Below, in pieces: positions 1-7,869 of a DNA stretch of 64,000 bases. The notes beneath the pieces are model-generated. The model saw nothing but the letters and a program-made list of their open reading frames with translations. It was not told the DNA's origin and did no database searches. The stretch comes from Mycolicibacterium porcinum (GTDB lineage Bacteria > Actinomycetota > Actinomycetes > Mycobacteriales > Mycobacteriaceae). The stretch lies in assembly GCA_001942045.1 (NCBI GenBank), contig MSTD01000029.1, positions 11,389-75,388 of the forward strand, in the 5' to 3' direction. Each line of letters opens with the position of its first letter. Position 1 is the stretch's first letter. A program made the position numbers and the translations under genes.

Positions 1-1268
1 GGAGCCGGTTGACCGACACTCATACCCGGTTGTGGGGTGCGGCGTTTCGCAGCCGACGCCCTACCGGCGGCCGGGAGCTGACCTGGTTTTCGACCGCCGA
101 GCTCCAGCGGATGCTGTGCTATCTCGACGTGCTGGCCGCCGACGCGGGTAAACCGGTAGTCATCACCCACCCCGATTCCACGATCTCGGTCGTGTCCGGT
201 CTCGGCGATCCGCAAGCGGCCCGGATCTGGCTGCTGCAAGCGTTGACCGGGCGTCGGGCCTCAGAGATTCTGATGCTCGATTACAGTCCACTGCAACCGA
301 TCCCGGGCCACGACCGCCCCGCCGGAGCCACCGACGATCCCGACGGATTCGTGGCCAAACTGCGCTACCAACAGACCAAAGTCGACGGGGTGGTGCCCAC
401 CATCCTCGTCGAGCAGGCCGTGGTCAACGTGATCAGCGAACAGCAAGACTGGATCCGGGCGCGCTACCCGTATTTCGAGCCGAAATACCTGTTCCTCGGG
501 GTGCGCTACCAGCACCAGGGCCAACGACCACGCAGCTATGACTCCTACAGCCGGATCCTCAATCGGCTCGACACCATCCACGGCCTCACCGACACCGCCG
601 GCCACCCGCTGCGGTTCTCCCAGACCCACCGGCTGCGCCACACCCGCGCCACCGAACTGCTCAACGACGGGGTGCCCATCCATGTGGTGCAGCGCTACCT
701 CGGGCACGCCTCGCCGGCGATGACCCTGCGTTACGCGGCGACCCTGCAAGCGACGGCCGAAGCGGAGTTCCTGCGACACAAAAAGATCGGCGCTCATGGC
801 ACCGACATCGCCATCAGCCCGTCTGACATCTACGACATGACCCAACTCTCGGCCCGTACCGACCGGGTGCTGCCCAACGGGGTATGTCTGCTGCCGCCGG
901 TGGCCACCTGCGACAAGGGCAACGCCTGCTTGTCATGCGGGCATTTCGCCACCGACGCCACCCACCTCGACGAACTGGTCGACCAACGCGCCAAGACCCT
1001 GAAGCTGATCGACATCCGCCGCGAGCAGTACCGTGCCCGCACCGGGCGCGAACTCACCGACGACAACGTGTGGATCCACGAACGTCGCCGCGAAATCGCC
1101 TCGCTGGATGCCATCCTCGACCGGCTCCGCCGCGACGACGTGACCGATGGCAGCGTGAGCAGTGTCGCGGGAGCCGGTACCGCCAACCGGGCACCCACCA
1201 TGCGCACCGCGACCCGGGGAAGCCACGAATCCGTGCTGCGCAAGGCCGACCCGGACCCGCCGCGATGA
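1..1268 (+). CDS. Tyrosine recombinase/integrase, N-terminus outside window
   Basis: Site-specific recombinase that would cut and rejoin DNA for the mobile element. The frame is open to the left edge and the visible protein starts in what looks like the middle of a longer integrase, so the TTG at 9 is probably internal. The catalytic pattern is visible: Arg in TGRRASEIL (about residue 82 counted from the TTG), the H-R-L-R box in THRLRHTRATELL, then LGHASPAM and a tyrosine in LRYA. A C-terminal cysteine cluster (ATCDKGNACLSCGHF) resembles the metal-binding tail of Tn554 TnpB-like enzymes. It overlaps the next gene by 4 bp (ATGA), so the two are translationally coupled. Confidence 0.85.
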   Translation, partial: SRLTDTHTRLWGAAFRSRRPTGGRELTWFSTAELQRMLCYLDVLAADAGKPVVITHPDSTISVVSGLGDPQAARIWLLQALTGRRASEILMLDYSPLQPIPGHDRPAGATDDPDGFVAKLRYQQTKVDGVVPTILVEQAVVNVISEQQDWIRARYPYFEPKYLFLGVRYQHQGQRPRSYDSYSRILNRLDTIHGLTDTAGHPLRFSQTHRLRHTRATELLNDGVPIHVVQRYLGHASPAMTLRYAATLQATAEAEFLRHKKIGAHGTDIAISPSDIYDMTQLSARTDRVLPNGVCLLPPVATCDKGNACLSCGHFATDATHLDELVDQRAKTLKLIDIRREQYRARTGRELTDDNVWIHERRREIASLDAILDRLRRDDVTDGSVSSVAGAGTANRAPTMRTATRGSHESVLRKADPDPPR

Positions 1269-1678
1269 GCCGCCCCAAGCCGCCACCGCCCACCCAGAAG
1301 GCACTCGATGCGCTGGCCGAATACCGCCGGGCCCGCAGCGATGAGAAGCGCCGCGACATCGAGAAGGCGATCGCCCACCTGCGCAAGACCAACGCCACCA
1401 TCAACTTCTCCACCGTGTCCCGCCGCGCCAAGGTGTCCCGCAAAACCATCTACAAACACGACGACCTGGTGACCGTCATCGAGCAATACCGCGGCCGGCA
1501 TACCGACCGACAACCGGCATCGACTGGCCGCGAAACCAGCATCCACGCCGCGCTGCGCCACAAACTCGCCGCCAAAGACAAAGAGATCGCCGCACTCAAA
1601 GCCACCGTCGCAGAACAACAATCAACCATCGAGCTGCTCTACGGCCAACTCGACACCCTGCACGAACAGACCCCCTGA
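1265..1678 (+). CDS. DUF6262/TnpC-like transposition partner protein
   Basis: A 137-residue, very basic protein encoded directly behind the recombinase with an ATGA overlap. Such small proteins (DUF6262, TnpC-like) accompany the large recombinases of Tn554-like elements and are thought to help set insertion efficiency or orientation. Visible parts: a Lys/Arg-rich N-terminal half, a helix-turn-helix-like stretch around VSRRAKVSRKTIYKHDDL (residues about 52-70), and a C-terminal helix with heptad-like spacing (KDKEIAALKATVAEQQS) likely to form a coiled coil. The family assignment is by resemblance and gene order; no enzymatic motif is seen. Confidence 0.75.
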   Translation: MSRPKPPPPTQKALDALAEYRRARSDEKRRDIEKAIAHLRKTNATINFSTVSRRAKVSRKTIYKHDDLVTVIEQYRGRHTDRQPASTGRETSIHAALRHKLAAKDKEIAALKATVAEQQSTIELLYGQLDTLHEQTP

Positions 1679-1708
1679 GCCCAGTACGCCCCCCGAGGTG
1701 TGCTGCGG

Positions 1709-1749
1709 TCACGGCCTGGCCCGCCGTGACGGAGGCCTTCCCGGCCTCC
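1709..1749. terminator. Two adjacent GC-rich hairpins after the recombinase operon
   Basis: TCACGGC-N7-GCCGTGA (1709-1729) and GGAGGCC-TTCCC-GGCCTCC (1731-1749) follow one another 31 bp after the DUF6262-like stop. There is no U-tract. Mycobacterial terminators often lack one, so a terminator is likely but unproven. The rest of the 1679-1899 gap shows nothing recognisable. Confidence 0.45.
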
Positions 1750-1899
1750 TGGCCAACTCGTGAGTGCCCGCCCGTGCCCGTCGGCCCGATTGCCAGGTCA
1801 TCGACAAGACCTGGCCCGGCGGGCTGTGGTGGGGAGATCTTTCCAGGGCGTGTCGGTGTCTGCCGATCGGTTGGTCGCTGAACCGGCGGCGGACCGGCG

Positions 1900-2592
1900 T
1901 TAGTCGGCGGTGACCGGCACACCGTTGTCGCCGGGCGGTGTGGGTGCGGTGGGGGTGGTTTTGCGTTGATGCGTGGTGAGGAAGTCGTCGACGATGCGGG
2001 TGGTGTCGTGGGGGGTCATGGTGTGCAGTCCGGTCATGCGGGCGAAGGCGAGCGGCCCGATGAGTTGGCACAACGCGAGGTTCACGTCGAAGTCGTCGAG
2101 TTCGGCGCGGGCTTCTGCGCTTTGCAGGATGGCGTCGAAGGGTTGTCGGTATTGGTCGACGACGCGTGCGCGCAGCGTGCCGGCCGCGTGTTCACCGCCG
2201 GCGTGGTCGGTGGTTGCGGTCGGCCCGAGGGACAGCCAGGCCAGCATGGTGACGTGTAGCGGGGCGTCGGCGAACAGCGCCGCCTGACGGGTGAGCAGTT
2301 CGATGAGGCGTTCGCGCACCGTCCCGCCGGCCGGTGCCGGCGGGGTGACTTGGGGTAGCAGCCGTTCGAAGGTGGCCGCCAACAAGTGCGATGAACTGCC
2401 GAAGTGGCGGTAGAGGGTGGTTCGGGCCACCTTGGAGGCTTTGGTGACCGCCTCGACGGTGACGGCCTCGACACCACCGGTGCTGAGCAGCGCGGCCGCC
2501 GCGTCCAGTAAGCGATTGCGGGACCGGGTGCGGCGGGGGTCGATTTCGTCGTCGTCTTCGTCGTGGACTCGATCCGGCTGGCTGCTGCTCAC
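1900..2592 (-). CDS. TetR family transcriptional regulator of the cargo genes
   Basis: A 230-residue one-domain TetR repressor. The N-terminal helix-turn-helix runs through about residues 20-65 (SRNRLLDAAAALL, then VARTTLYRHFGSSSHLL as recognition helix and following turn). The rest is a ligand-binding helical domain with a disordered Thr/Pro-rich tail. The GTG at 2592 is chosen because AAGGAGA (2599-2605) lies 6 nt upstream; an in-frame GTG at 2598 abuts the Shine-Dalgarno and is too close. It is divergent from the thioesterase gene, with a 35-bp double palindrome in the 108-bp gap. Its recognition helix resembles that of the TetR at 59042 (VTRTKLYRHF), whose promoter carries the same half-site, so I infer this is the protein that reads the cassette operators. 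Confidence 0.9.
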   Translation of the reverse strand: MSSSQPDRVHDEDDDEIDPRRTRSRNRLLDAAAALLSTGGVEAVTVEAVTKASKVARTTLYRHFGSSSHLLAATFERLLPQVTPPAPAGGTVRERLIELLTRQAALFADAPLHVTMLAWLSLGPTATTDHAGGEHAAGTLRARVVDQYRQPFDAILQSAEARAELDDFDVNLALCQLIGPLAFARMTGLHTMTPHDTTRIVDDFLTTHQRKTTPTAPTPPGDNGVPVTAD

Positions 2593-2653
2593 ACTCACTC
2601 TCCTTGCCGCTTCCCCCTTTATGGCCAACGGGTGCCGCCCGCCCGACACTTAT

Positions 2654-2688
2654 GGTACCAACAGTAGCGTTGCGAAACTGGTCGTACT
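2654..2688. promoter_or_regulatory. Cassette operator 1 (tandem GRTAC-N5-GTAYC)
   Basis: Two 15-bp palindrome-like sites, GGTACCAACAGTAGC (2654-2668) and GAAACTGGTCGTACT (2674-2688), are separated by GTTGC. Sites at 3936 and 4497 have the same geometry. This one lies between tetR and the thioesterase gene and ends next to the thioesterase Shine-Dalgarno GGAGG (2689-2693), where a bound repressor would block transcription. Confidence 0.7.
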
Positions 2689-2699
2689 GGAGGTATCGG

Positions 2700-3266
2700 G
2701 TGTCCGAGCATGTGCCGTGTCGGGATGAGGTACCCCACGGTGACCGTGGGGTTGGGTCACCCGCGGAACGGTTGCCCGCCCACACCCCGCACTGTATGGG
2801 CTGCGGCCCGGACAACCCCCACGGCCTGCAGCTGGTGGTGTATCGCTGCGGCGAGCAGGTGTATGCCGATGCGACCTTCGACGAACGCCACATCGGGGCG
2901 CCGGGATTGGCGCACGGCGGCGCGGTGGCGGCCGCCTGCGATGACGTGCTGGGCTTCACGTTGTGGATCGCCGGCACCCCGGCGGTGACACGCAGTCTGA
3001 CCGTCGAGTATCTGCTGCCGGTGCCACTGCACCAACCGCACCGGATCACCGCGCACATCACCGAGCGCAACGGCCGCGCCCTGCATGTCCGCGCGACAGG
3101 CACCGGCACCGACGGCGTCACCCGGTTCACCGCGAGCGCGGTGTTCGTCGTGGTGAGCACCGAGCACTTCGCCGCCCACGGTGATCTGGCGGCCTTCGAT
3201 GGCCTGCTGGAACGGTTCACCCGCAGCAGCCGGGCCCACGCCGATCCGCACGACCCGACATCGTGA
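2700..3266 (+). CDS. PaaI-type hotdog-fold thioesterase
   Basis: A 188-residue hotdog protein likely to hydrolyse an acyl-CoA or related thioester in the cytoplasm. It has the mycobacterial N-terminal signature HCMGCGPDNPHGL (about residues 31-43) and the catalytic-loop motif GLAHGGAVAAACDDVLG (about 66-82), in which the His-Gly-Gly and the acidic pair match the PaaI/YbgC-type active site. The rest gives the beta strands of a single hotdog domain. The GTG start at 2700 is supported by GGAGG 6 nt upstream. It overlaps the following tetR by 4 bp (GTGA), so both come from one mRNA under operator 1. Its substrate may be a lipid handled by the nearby MmpL; that link is inference. Confidence 0.85.
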   Translation: MSEHVPCRDEVPHGDRGVGSPAERLPAHTPHCMGCGPDNPHGLQLVVYRCGEQVYADATFDERHIGAPGLAHGGAVAAACDDVLGFTLWIAGTPAVTRSLTVEYLLPVPLHQPHRITAHITERNGRALHVRATGTGTDGVTRFTASAVFVVVSTEHFAAHGDLAAFDGLLERFTRSSRAHADPHDPTS

Positions 3267-3934
3267 CCGCGACCGACACCGGCGCCCAACCCAAAAGCCA
3301 ACAATCCCAGGCGGATCCGCGGCCGGTGGCACCACACCCGACCGCGCCGCCGCGTCCGCGGACGCCGACGCGTCACCGAGAGGCGATTCTGGATGCGGCG
3401 CTGGTGGTGGCCGCCGCGGGCGGGTATGAGGCGGTGCGGATGCGCACGGTAGCCGAGCGGGCCGGTATCGCGGTCGGCACGCTCTACCGCTACTTCCCGT
3501 CCAAGACCCACCTGCTGGTCTCGGCGCTGGCCCGAGAATTCGGGCGGCTGCAAGCCGCCCAGGACTGGGCCGCCACCGGCACGACACCTCAGCAGCGCCT
3601 GGATCGGCTGACCGGGTATCTGCACGACCGCTGGCAGCGCGACCTTCATCTCACCGAGGCCATGACACGGGCATTCGTCGCCGCCGACAGCACCGCGGCC
3701 GCCGCCCTCGACGAGGCCGCCGCGGTCATCGAGCGCCTGCTCGCCCACACCCTGGGCGGCGACACGCCCGGGCCGCTCGATCAGCCGGTCGCCGAGCTCC
3801 TCGCCGACATCTGGCTGGCGAACCTGACCGCGTTCATCGGCCGGCGGGCCTCGGCGGCCCAGACCCGTGACCGCATCGATCGGGCCAGCCGGCGCATCGT
3901 GGATCGCCTGGCCTCCCTCACCCCCAACAGTTAA
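3263..3934 (+). CDS. KstR-like TetR family regulator
   Basis: A 223-residue TetR protein with a Pro-rich, disordered first 35 residues. The helix-turn-helix (RHREAILDAALVVAAAGG, then AERAGIAVGTLYRYFPSK) and the C-terminal domain look like KstR, the cholesterol/lipid-degradation repressor. It is not expected to be KstR itself because it sits in a mobile cassette and no KstR-type box is seen next to it. It is co-transcribed with the thioesterase (GTGA overlap). Its recognition helix (IAVGTLYRYF) differs from that of the cassette's other TetR, so it may read a different signal or site. Operator 2 begins 2 bp after its stop codon. Confidence 0.85.
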   Translation: MTATDTGAQPKSQQSQADPRPVAPHPTAPPRPRTPTRHREAILDAALVVAAAGGYEAVRMRTVAERAGIAVGTLYRYFPSKTHLLVSALAREFGRLQAAQDWAATGTTPQQRLDRLTGYLHDRWQRDLHLTEAMTRAFVAADSTAAAALDEAAAVIERLLAHTLGGDTPGPLDQPVAELLADIWLANLTAFIGRRASAAQTRDRIDRASRRIVDRLASLTPNS

Positions 3935-3935
3935 C

Positions 3936-3970
3936 GATACTAATAGTATCGCAGCGATACTTACCGTACC
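3936..3970. promoter_or_regulatory. Cassette operator 2 (tandem GRTAC-N5-GTAYC)
   Basis: GATACTAATAGTATC, a perfect palindrome around its central base, and GATACTTACCGTACC are separated by GCAGC. The start-to-start distance is 20 bp, as in operators 1 and 3. The site ends 38 nt before the ATG of the DUF6188-like gene and contains a -10-like GATACT (3956-3961), which suggests direct overlap with the promoter. Confidence 0.7.
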
Positions 3971-4008
3971 CTTCAGATGCGACCCAAAGACGTGTCGAAG
4001 GAGGCGCC

Positions 4009-4443
4009 ATGTTCACCCAATGGATCGAAGACTGCGTCGTGCAACGCGTGTCGCTGCGCGACGGGTTGGTGTTGGACCTCGATGGCTACAGCGAGCTGGT
4101 GATTTCGCGTCCCCTGCGGCTGACGCTGCCGCCCGTCGGGGACTTTCCGGCCGAACAAGTGCTCATCGACCCCAACCGGGTCGCGGTGCACGAACGCCCG
4201 CTGCTCGACCTGGCCGGCGCGGTGTGTACGCACGCCCGGTACGGCGATGACGGCGCGTTGCACCTGGGTTTTTCCCGAGGGCACCGCATCGATGTGGAGG
4301 CCGACGCGCACGCCACGGCCTGGGAGCTCTACGGCAAACGCCACGGATACATGGCCTGCCTGCCGCGTGGCCGGGTCCGGGTGGTCCGCCACGACATCCC
4401 CGACGCCGACGACACCGACGCCGGCGTCGGCGCAGGTCACTAG
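4009..4443 (+). CDS. DUF6188-like protein of unknown function
   Basis: A 144-residue soluble protein beginning MFTQWIEDCVVQRVSLRDG, with an alternating strand-like pattern and a conserved-looking core (AWELYGKRHGYMACLPRGRVR, residues about 108-128). I recognise it as resembling the DUF6188 family common in mycobacteria; no catalytic residues are evident and there is no signal peptide or membrane segment. AAGGAGG lies just upstream of the ATG. It stands alone between operators 2 and 3, 108 bp before mmpL, and its regulation by the same operator type as mmpL is the only clue to its role. Confidence 0.7.
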   Translation: MFTQWIEDCVVQRVSLRDGLVLDLDGYSELVISRPLRLTLPPVGDFPAEQVLIDPNRVAVHERPLLDLAGAVCTHARYGDDGALHLGFSRGHRIDVEADAHATAWELYGKRHGYMACLPRGRVRVVRHDIPDADDTDAGVGAGH

Positions 4444-4496
4444 CGGCCCACAGGCGCGCCGCGCGGCCCCGGCGGACGCGCAGCGCGAACCACTGT

Positions 4497-4531
4497 GGTA
4501 CTGCTAGTAGCGTAGCGATACCGATAGTTCC
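4497..4531. promoter_or_regulatory. Cassette operator 3, in front of mmpL
   Basis: GGTACTGCTAGTAGC and GATACCGATAGTTCC are separated by GTAGC, the same 15+5+15 layout as operators 1 and 2. It ends 20 bp before the mmpL GTG start. Over the six half-sites the fixed bases are G1, A4, C5, G11 and T12, giving GRTAC-N5-GTAYC. Confidence 0.7.
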
Positions 4532-4551
4532 TTTTCTCGGGTGGAGGGGTA

Positions 4552-7500
4552 GTGACCGACAGCGATCCGGATGGTTCGGGCACCGCGATGAATGCTCGGC
4601 GGCGATACCGCCGTTCGGCCGAACCGGCGGATTCCAGCGAGTACAGCGCGCGGTTGGCGGCGCTGGCGAGGTTCACGGTGAGGCACAAGACGCTGGTGAT
4701 CGGCGCCTGGCTCGGCGTCGCGGTGGTGCTGGCACTGCTGTTTCCCCAATTGGAAACCGTGGTGCGCCAGCAATCGGCGGAGCTGCTCCCCCATGATGTG
4801 CCGTCGTTTCAGACAGTGGACCGGATGAGCGCGGCGTTCGGCGAACAAGGTTCCAAGACCATGGTGTTCGTCGCGATGGAAGACCCCGCCGGGCTGACCC
4901 CCGCGACGCGGGAGCGCTACGAGGACCTGGTGGCGCGGCTACGCGGCGACACCGCCCACGTCTTGCTGGTTCAGGACCTGCTGGCCGACCCGATCACCGC
5001 GACGCAGGCGGTCAGCGCCGACCGCAAGGCCTGGTTTCTGCCGGTCGGGGTGGCCGGCACCCTGGGCGATCCCGCCGCCGCCGAATCCGTGCAAGCGGTG
5101 CGCGACATCGCCGCCGACGTGTTCGCCGGCACGTCGACCACCGCGTACGTCACCGGCCCGCCCGCCACGTTCAGCGACCAGATCGCGGCCGCCGAACACG
5201 ACCTGGTGCTGATTTCGATCGCCACCGCCGGCCTGATCGCGGTGATCCTGCTCATCGTGTACCGCTCGGTGTTCACCGCGCTGCTGCCACTGCTGGTGAT
5301 CGCGGTGAGCCTGGTCGTCGGGCGCGGTGTGCTCTCGGCCCTGGGCCAGCTGGGAATGCCGGTCTCGCAATTCACCGTGGCGTTCATGACCGCGATCCTG
5401 CTGGGAGCCGGCACCGACTACACGGTGTTTCTGATCAGCCGCTACCACGAACAGCGCCGCGCACAGGTGCCGCCCGAACAGGCCATCGTGCACGCCACCG
5501 CCAGCATCGGCCGGGTCATCCTGGCCTCGGCGGCCACCGTCGCCTTCGCATTCCTGGCCATGGTGTTCGCTCAACTGAGCGTGTTCGCCGCCCTCGGCCC
5601 GGCCTGCGCGGTGGCCGTCATGTTCGGATTCCTGGCCACCGTGACGCTGCTGCCACCGGTGCTGGCGCTGGCCGCCCGACGCGGCATCGGCGACCCCAAA
5701 CCCGACCGCACCCGCCGCTACTGGAACCGCGTCGCGGTCGCGGTGGTCCGCCGACCCGTGCCCCTGCTGATCGCCAGCCTGGTCATCCTGCTGACCCTGG
5801 CCGCGGCCACAACAACGATGAAGATCAGCTACGACGACCGCAAAGGCCAGCCCGCCACCACCGCCAGCAACCAGGGCTACCAACTACTCGACCGCCACTT
5901 CCCCAAAGACATCGTCATCACCGAATTCCTCGTCGTGGAAAACCCCACCGACATGCGCACCGCAAAAGGGCTCGCCGACCTCGACGAAATGGCCTCCCGC
6001 GTCTCCCAGATCCCCGGCGTCACCACAGTGTCCGGCGTCACCCGCCCCACCGGAGCCCGCCTCGAACAAGCCCAACTCTCCTGGCAGAACGGCCAGATCG
6101 GCGACAAGATGGCCGGCGCCGTCGCCGACGGCAACGCCAGAAAAGACGACCTCGCCAAGCTCACCGCTGGCGCCGACCAACTCGCCGGCGGCCTGGCCCA
6201 ACTCGACACCACCCTGCGCACCGCCCTGACCCCCCTCACCGCGACACTCACCCAAGCCCAGTCCGCCGGCACCCAGATTCAACAGTTCCGGCCCCTGCTG
6301 CAACAACTTTCGGCCACCGCCCCCGGCGTCGACCGCGCCATCCAATCCGGTCCCGGGCTGCGCCCCCTGGCCGAACAAGCCCAACACGCCATCGCCGTCC
6401 TCGACCCCCTCACCGGCGCCCTCAACACCTCCCCGTGGTGTGCCACCACACCCCAATGCGCCCAGATCCGCGACCAAGTCCAGACACTGGTGAGCTTGCG
6501 CGACAGCGGATTGTTCACCCAGATCGCCGAACTCGGCGATCGCTACAACCCCGACACCAACGCCACCGTCGCCGGCACCCTGGCCACCGTCCACACCGCG
6601 GTCACCTCCCTCAACAAAGCCTTCGCAACCCTCGGAGACCCCGCCGACCTGGCCGGCAACATCCGACGCCTCCAAGACGGCATCAGCCAACTCGCCTCAG
6701 GCGCCCAAGCACTGGCCACCGGCGTCCACGCACTGGCCGACAGCAACATCGAAATGCTGTCCGGGATGAGCCAGATCGCCACCCAACTCCAAAACGCCGC
6801 CCGCGCCACCGCCAACTCGGACTCCTCCAGCGGCTTCTACCTGCCCGCCAACACCTTCCAAAACCGCCAATTCACCGATATGGCAAAACAATTCCTCTCC
6901 CCAGACGGAAAAACCGCACGCTTTGCCATCGAAACCAGCCACGACCCCTACAGCGCCGAAGCAACCCGCCTCGCACACGAAATCACCGACGTCGCCAACG
7001 CCGCACGCCCCAACACCTCACTGCACCAAGCCACCGTCTCCGTTGCCGGGTTCCCCGCCGTCAACTCCGACATCCAACGACTGCTGCGAGCCGACTTCAC
7101 CCAACTCGCCCTCGCCACACTGCTCATCGTCGGACTCATCCTCGTCCTACTACTGCGCGCCCTGCTCGCCCCGCTCTACCTGCTCGGCACCGTCGTGCTC
7201 AACTACCTGGCCTCACTGGGCATCGGCGTCCTCATCTTCCAATGGGGACTCGGACACGAAATCGCCTGGCCAGTACCACTACTCGCGTTCATCATCCTGG
7301 TCGCAGTCGGCGCCGACTACAACATGCTGCTCGTCTCACGACTACGCGAAGAATCAGGACACAACATCCGCGTCGGCGTACTGCGCACCGTCGCCAACAC
7401 CGGCTCCGTCATCACCTCAGCCGGCCTCATCTTCGCCGCCAGCATGTTCGGCCTCATGGTCGGCTCAGTGGCCATCATGATCCAAGCCGGCCTCATCATC

Positions 7501-7659
7501 GGCTGCGGACTCCTACTCGACACCTTCCTCGTGCGCACCCTCACTGTCCCCGCCATCGCCACACTCCTACGCGAAGCCAGCTGGTGGCCCCAACGAGCCA
7601 CCCACCGCCCAACAACCACCAGCCACTCCACACCACCACAACTAGCCACCCGCCATTAA
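4552..7659 (+). CDS. MmpL family RND transporter (mobile-element cargo)
   Basis: A 1035-residue membrane transporter of the MmpL group, expected to move a lipid or hydrophobic compound out of the cytoplasmic membrane using the proton gradient. Layout: one N-terminal helix (TLVIGAWLGVAVVLALLF, from about residue 45), a periplasmic domain, a block of five helices with GAGTDYTVFLISRYHE (the proton-relay Asp-Tyr), a long second periplasmic domain rich in helical repeats (about 420-840), and a last helix block with VGADYNMLLVSRLREES (the second Asp-Tyr pair). The GTG start follows GGAGGGG. No mmpS accompanies it. From about 5.7 kb to its end the coding strand becomes strongly C-rich and G-poor, unlike its first third. 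Operator 3 lies just upstream. Confidence 0.93.
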   Translation: MTDSDPDGSGTAMNARRRYRRSAEPADSSEYSARLAALARFTVRHKTLVIGAWLGVAVVLALLFPQLETVVRQQSAELLPHDVPSFQTVDRMSAAFGEQGSKTMVFVAMEDPAGLTPATRERYEDLVARLRGDTAHVLLVQDLLADPITATQAVSADRKAWFLPVGVAGTLGDPAAAESVQAVRDIAADVFAGTSTTAYVTGPPATFSDQIAAAEHDLVLISIATAGLIAVILLIVYRSVFTALLPLLVIAVSLVVGRGVLSALGQLGMPVSQFTVAFMTAILLGAGTDYTVFLISRYHEQRRAQVPPEQAIVHATASIGRVILASAATVAFAFLAMVFAQLSVFAALGPACAVAVMFGFLATVTLLPPVLALAARRGIGDPKPDRTRRYWNRVAVAVVRRPVPLLIASLVILLTLAAATTTMKISYDDRKGQPATTASNQGYQLLDRHFPKDIVITEFLVVENPTDMRTAKGLADLDEMASRVSQIPGVTTVSGVTRPTGARLEQAQLSWQNGQIGDKMAGAVADGNARKDDLAKLTAGADQLAGGLAQLDTTLRTALTPLTATLTQAQSAGTQIQQFRPLLQQLSATAPGVDRAIQSGPGLRPLAEQAQHAIAVLDPLTGALNTSPWCATTPQCAQIRDQVQTLVSLRDSGLFTQIAELGDRYNPDTNATVAGTLATVHTAVTSLNKAFATLGDPADLAGNIRRLQDGISQLASGAQALATGVHALADSNIEMLSGMSQIATQLQNAARATANSDSSSGFYLPANTFQNRQFTDMAKQFLSPDGKTARFAIETSHDPYSAEATRLAHEITDVANAARPNTSLHQATVSVAGFPAVNSDIQRLLRADFTQLALATLLIVGLILVLLLRALLAPLYLLGTVVLNYLASLGIGVLIFQWGLGHEIAWPVPLLAFIILVAVGADYNMLLVSRLREESGHNIRVGVLRTVANTGSVITSAGLIFAASMFGLMVGSVAIMIQAGLIIGCGLLLDTFLVRTLTVPAIATLLREASWWPQRATHRPTTTSHSTPPQLATRH

Positions 7660-7715
7660 GAACCAACACCCGCACCCACCCCCAACAAGTCACCGCACCC
7701 GTCACCGACGGCAGC

Positions 7716-7730
7716 CCGCCATGATGGCGG
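7716..7730. terminator. Small perfect hairpin after mmpL
   Basis: CCGCCAT-G-ATGGCGG is a perfect palindrome 57 bp after the mmpL stop, without a U-tract. It could end the mmpL transcript. The remaining 7660-7890 DNA is C/A-rich and holds no credible gene; it leads to the element boundary. Confidence 0.3.
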
Positions 7731-7869
7731 CGACGAAGCGACGGGCTCCCGAACCATCGCGCCAGCCAGACCGCACCAACCAACCCCTAACCGGAAACAC
7801 CGGCAGCCCAGCCTGTTACCCATCACGCCAAGCCAGGCCAACTCGCCTCAGCGGGAACAACAGTGAACA

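Noticed and set aside
3263-3934. Calling the cassette TetR KstR itself
   Set aside because: It is similar in fold and helix-turn-helix, but the context is a mobile cassette with no cholesterol genes and the nearby operators are not of the KstR type.
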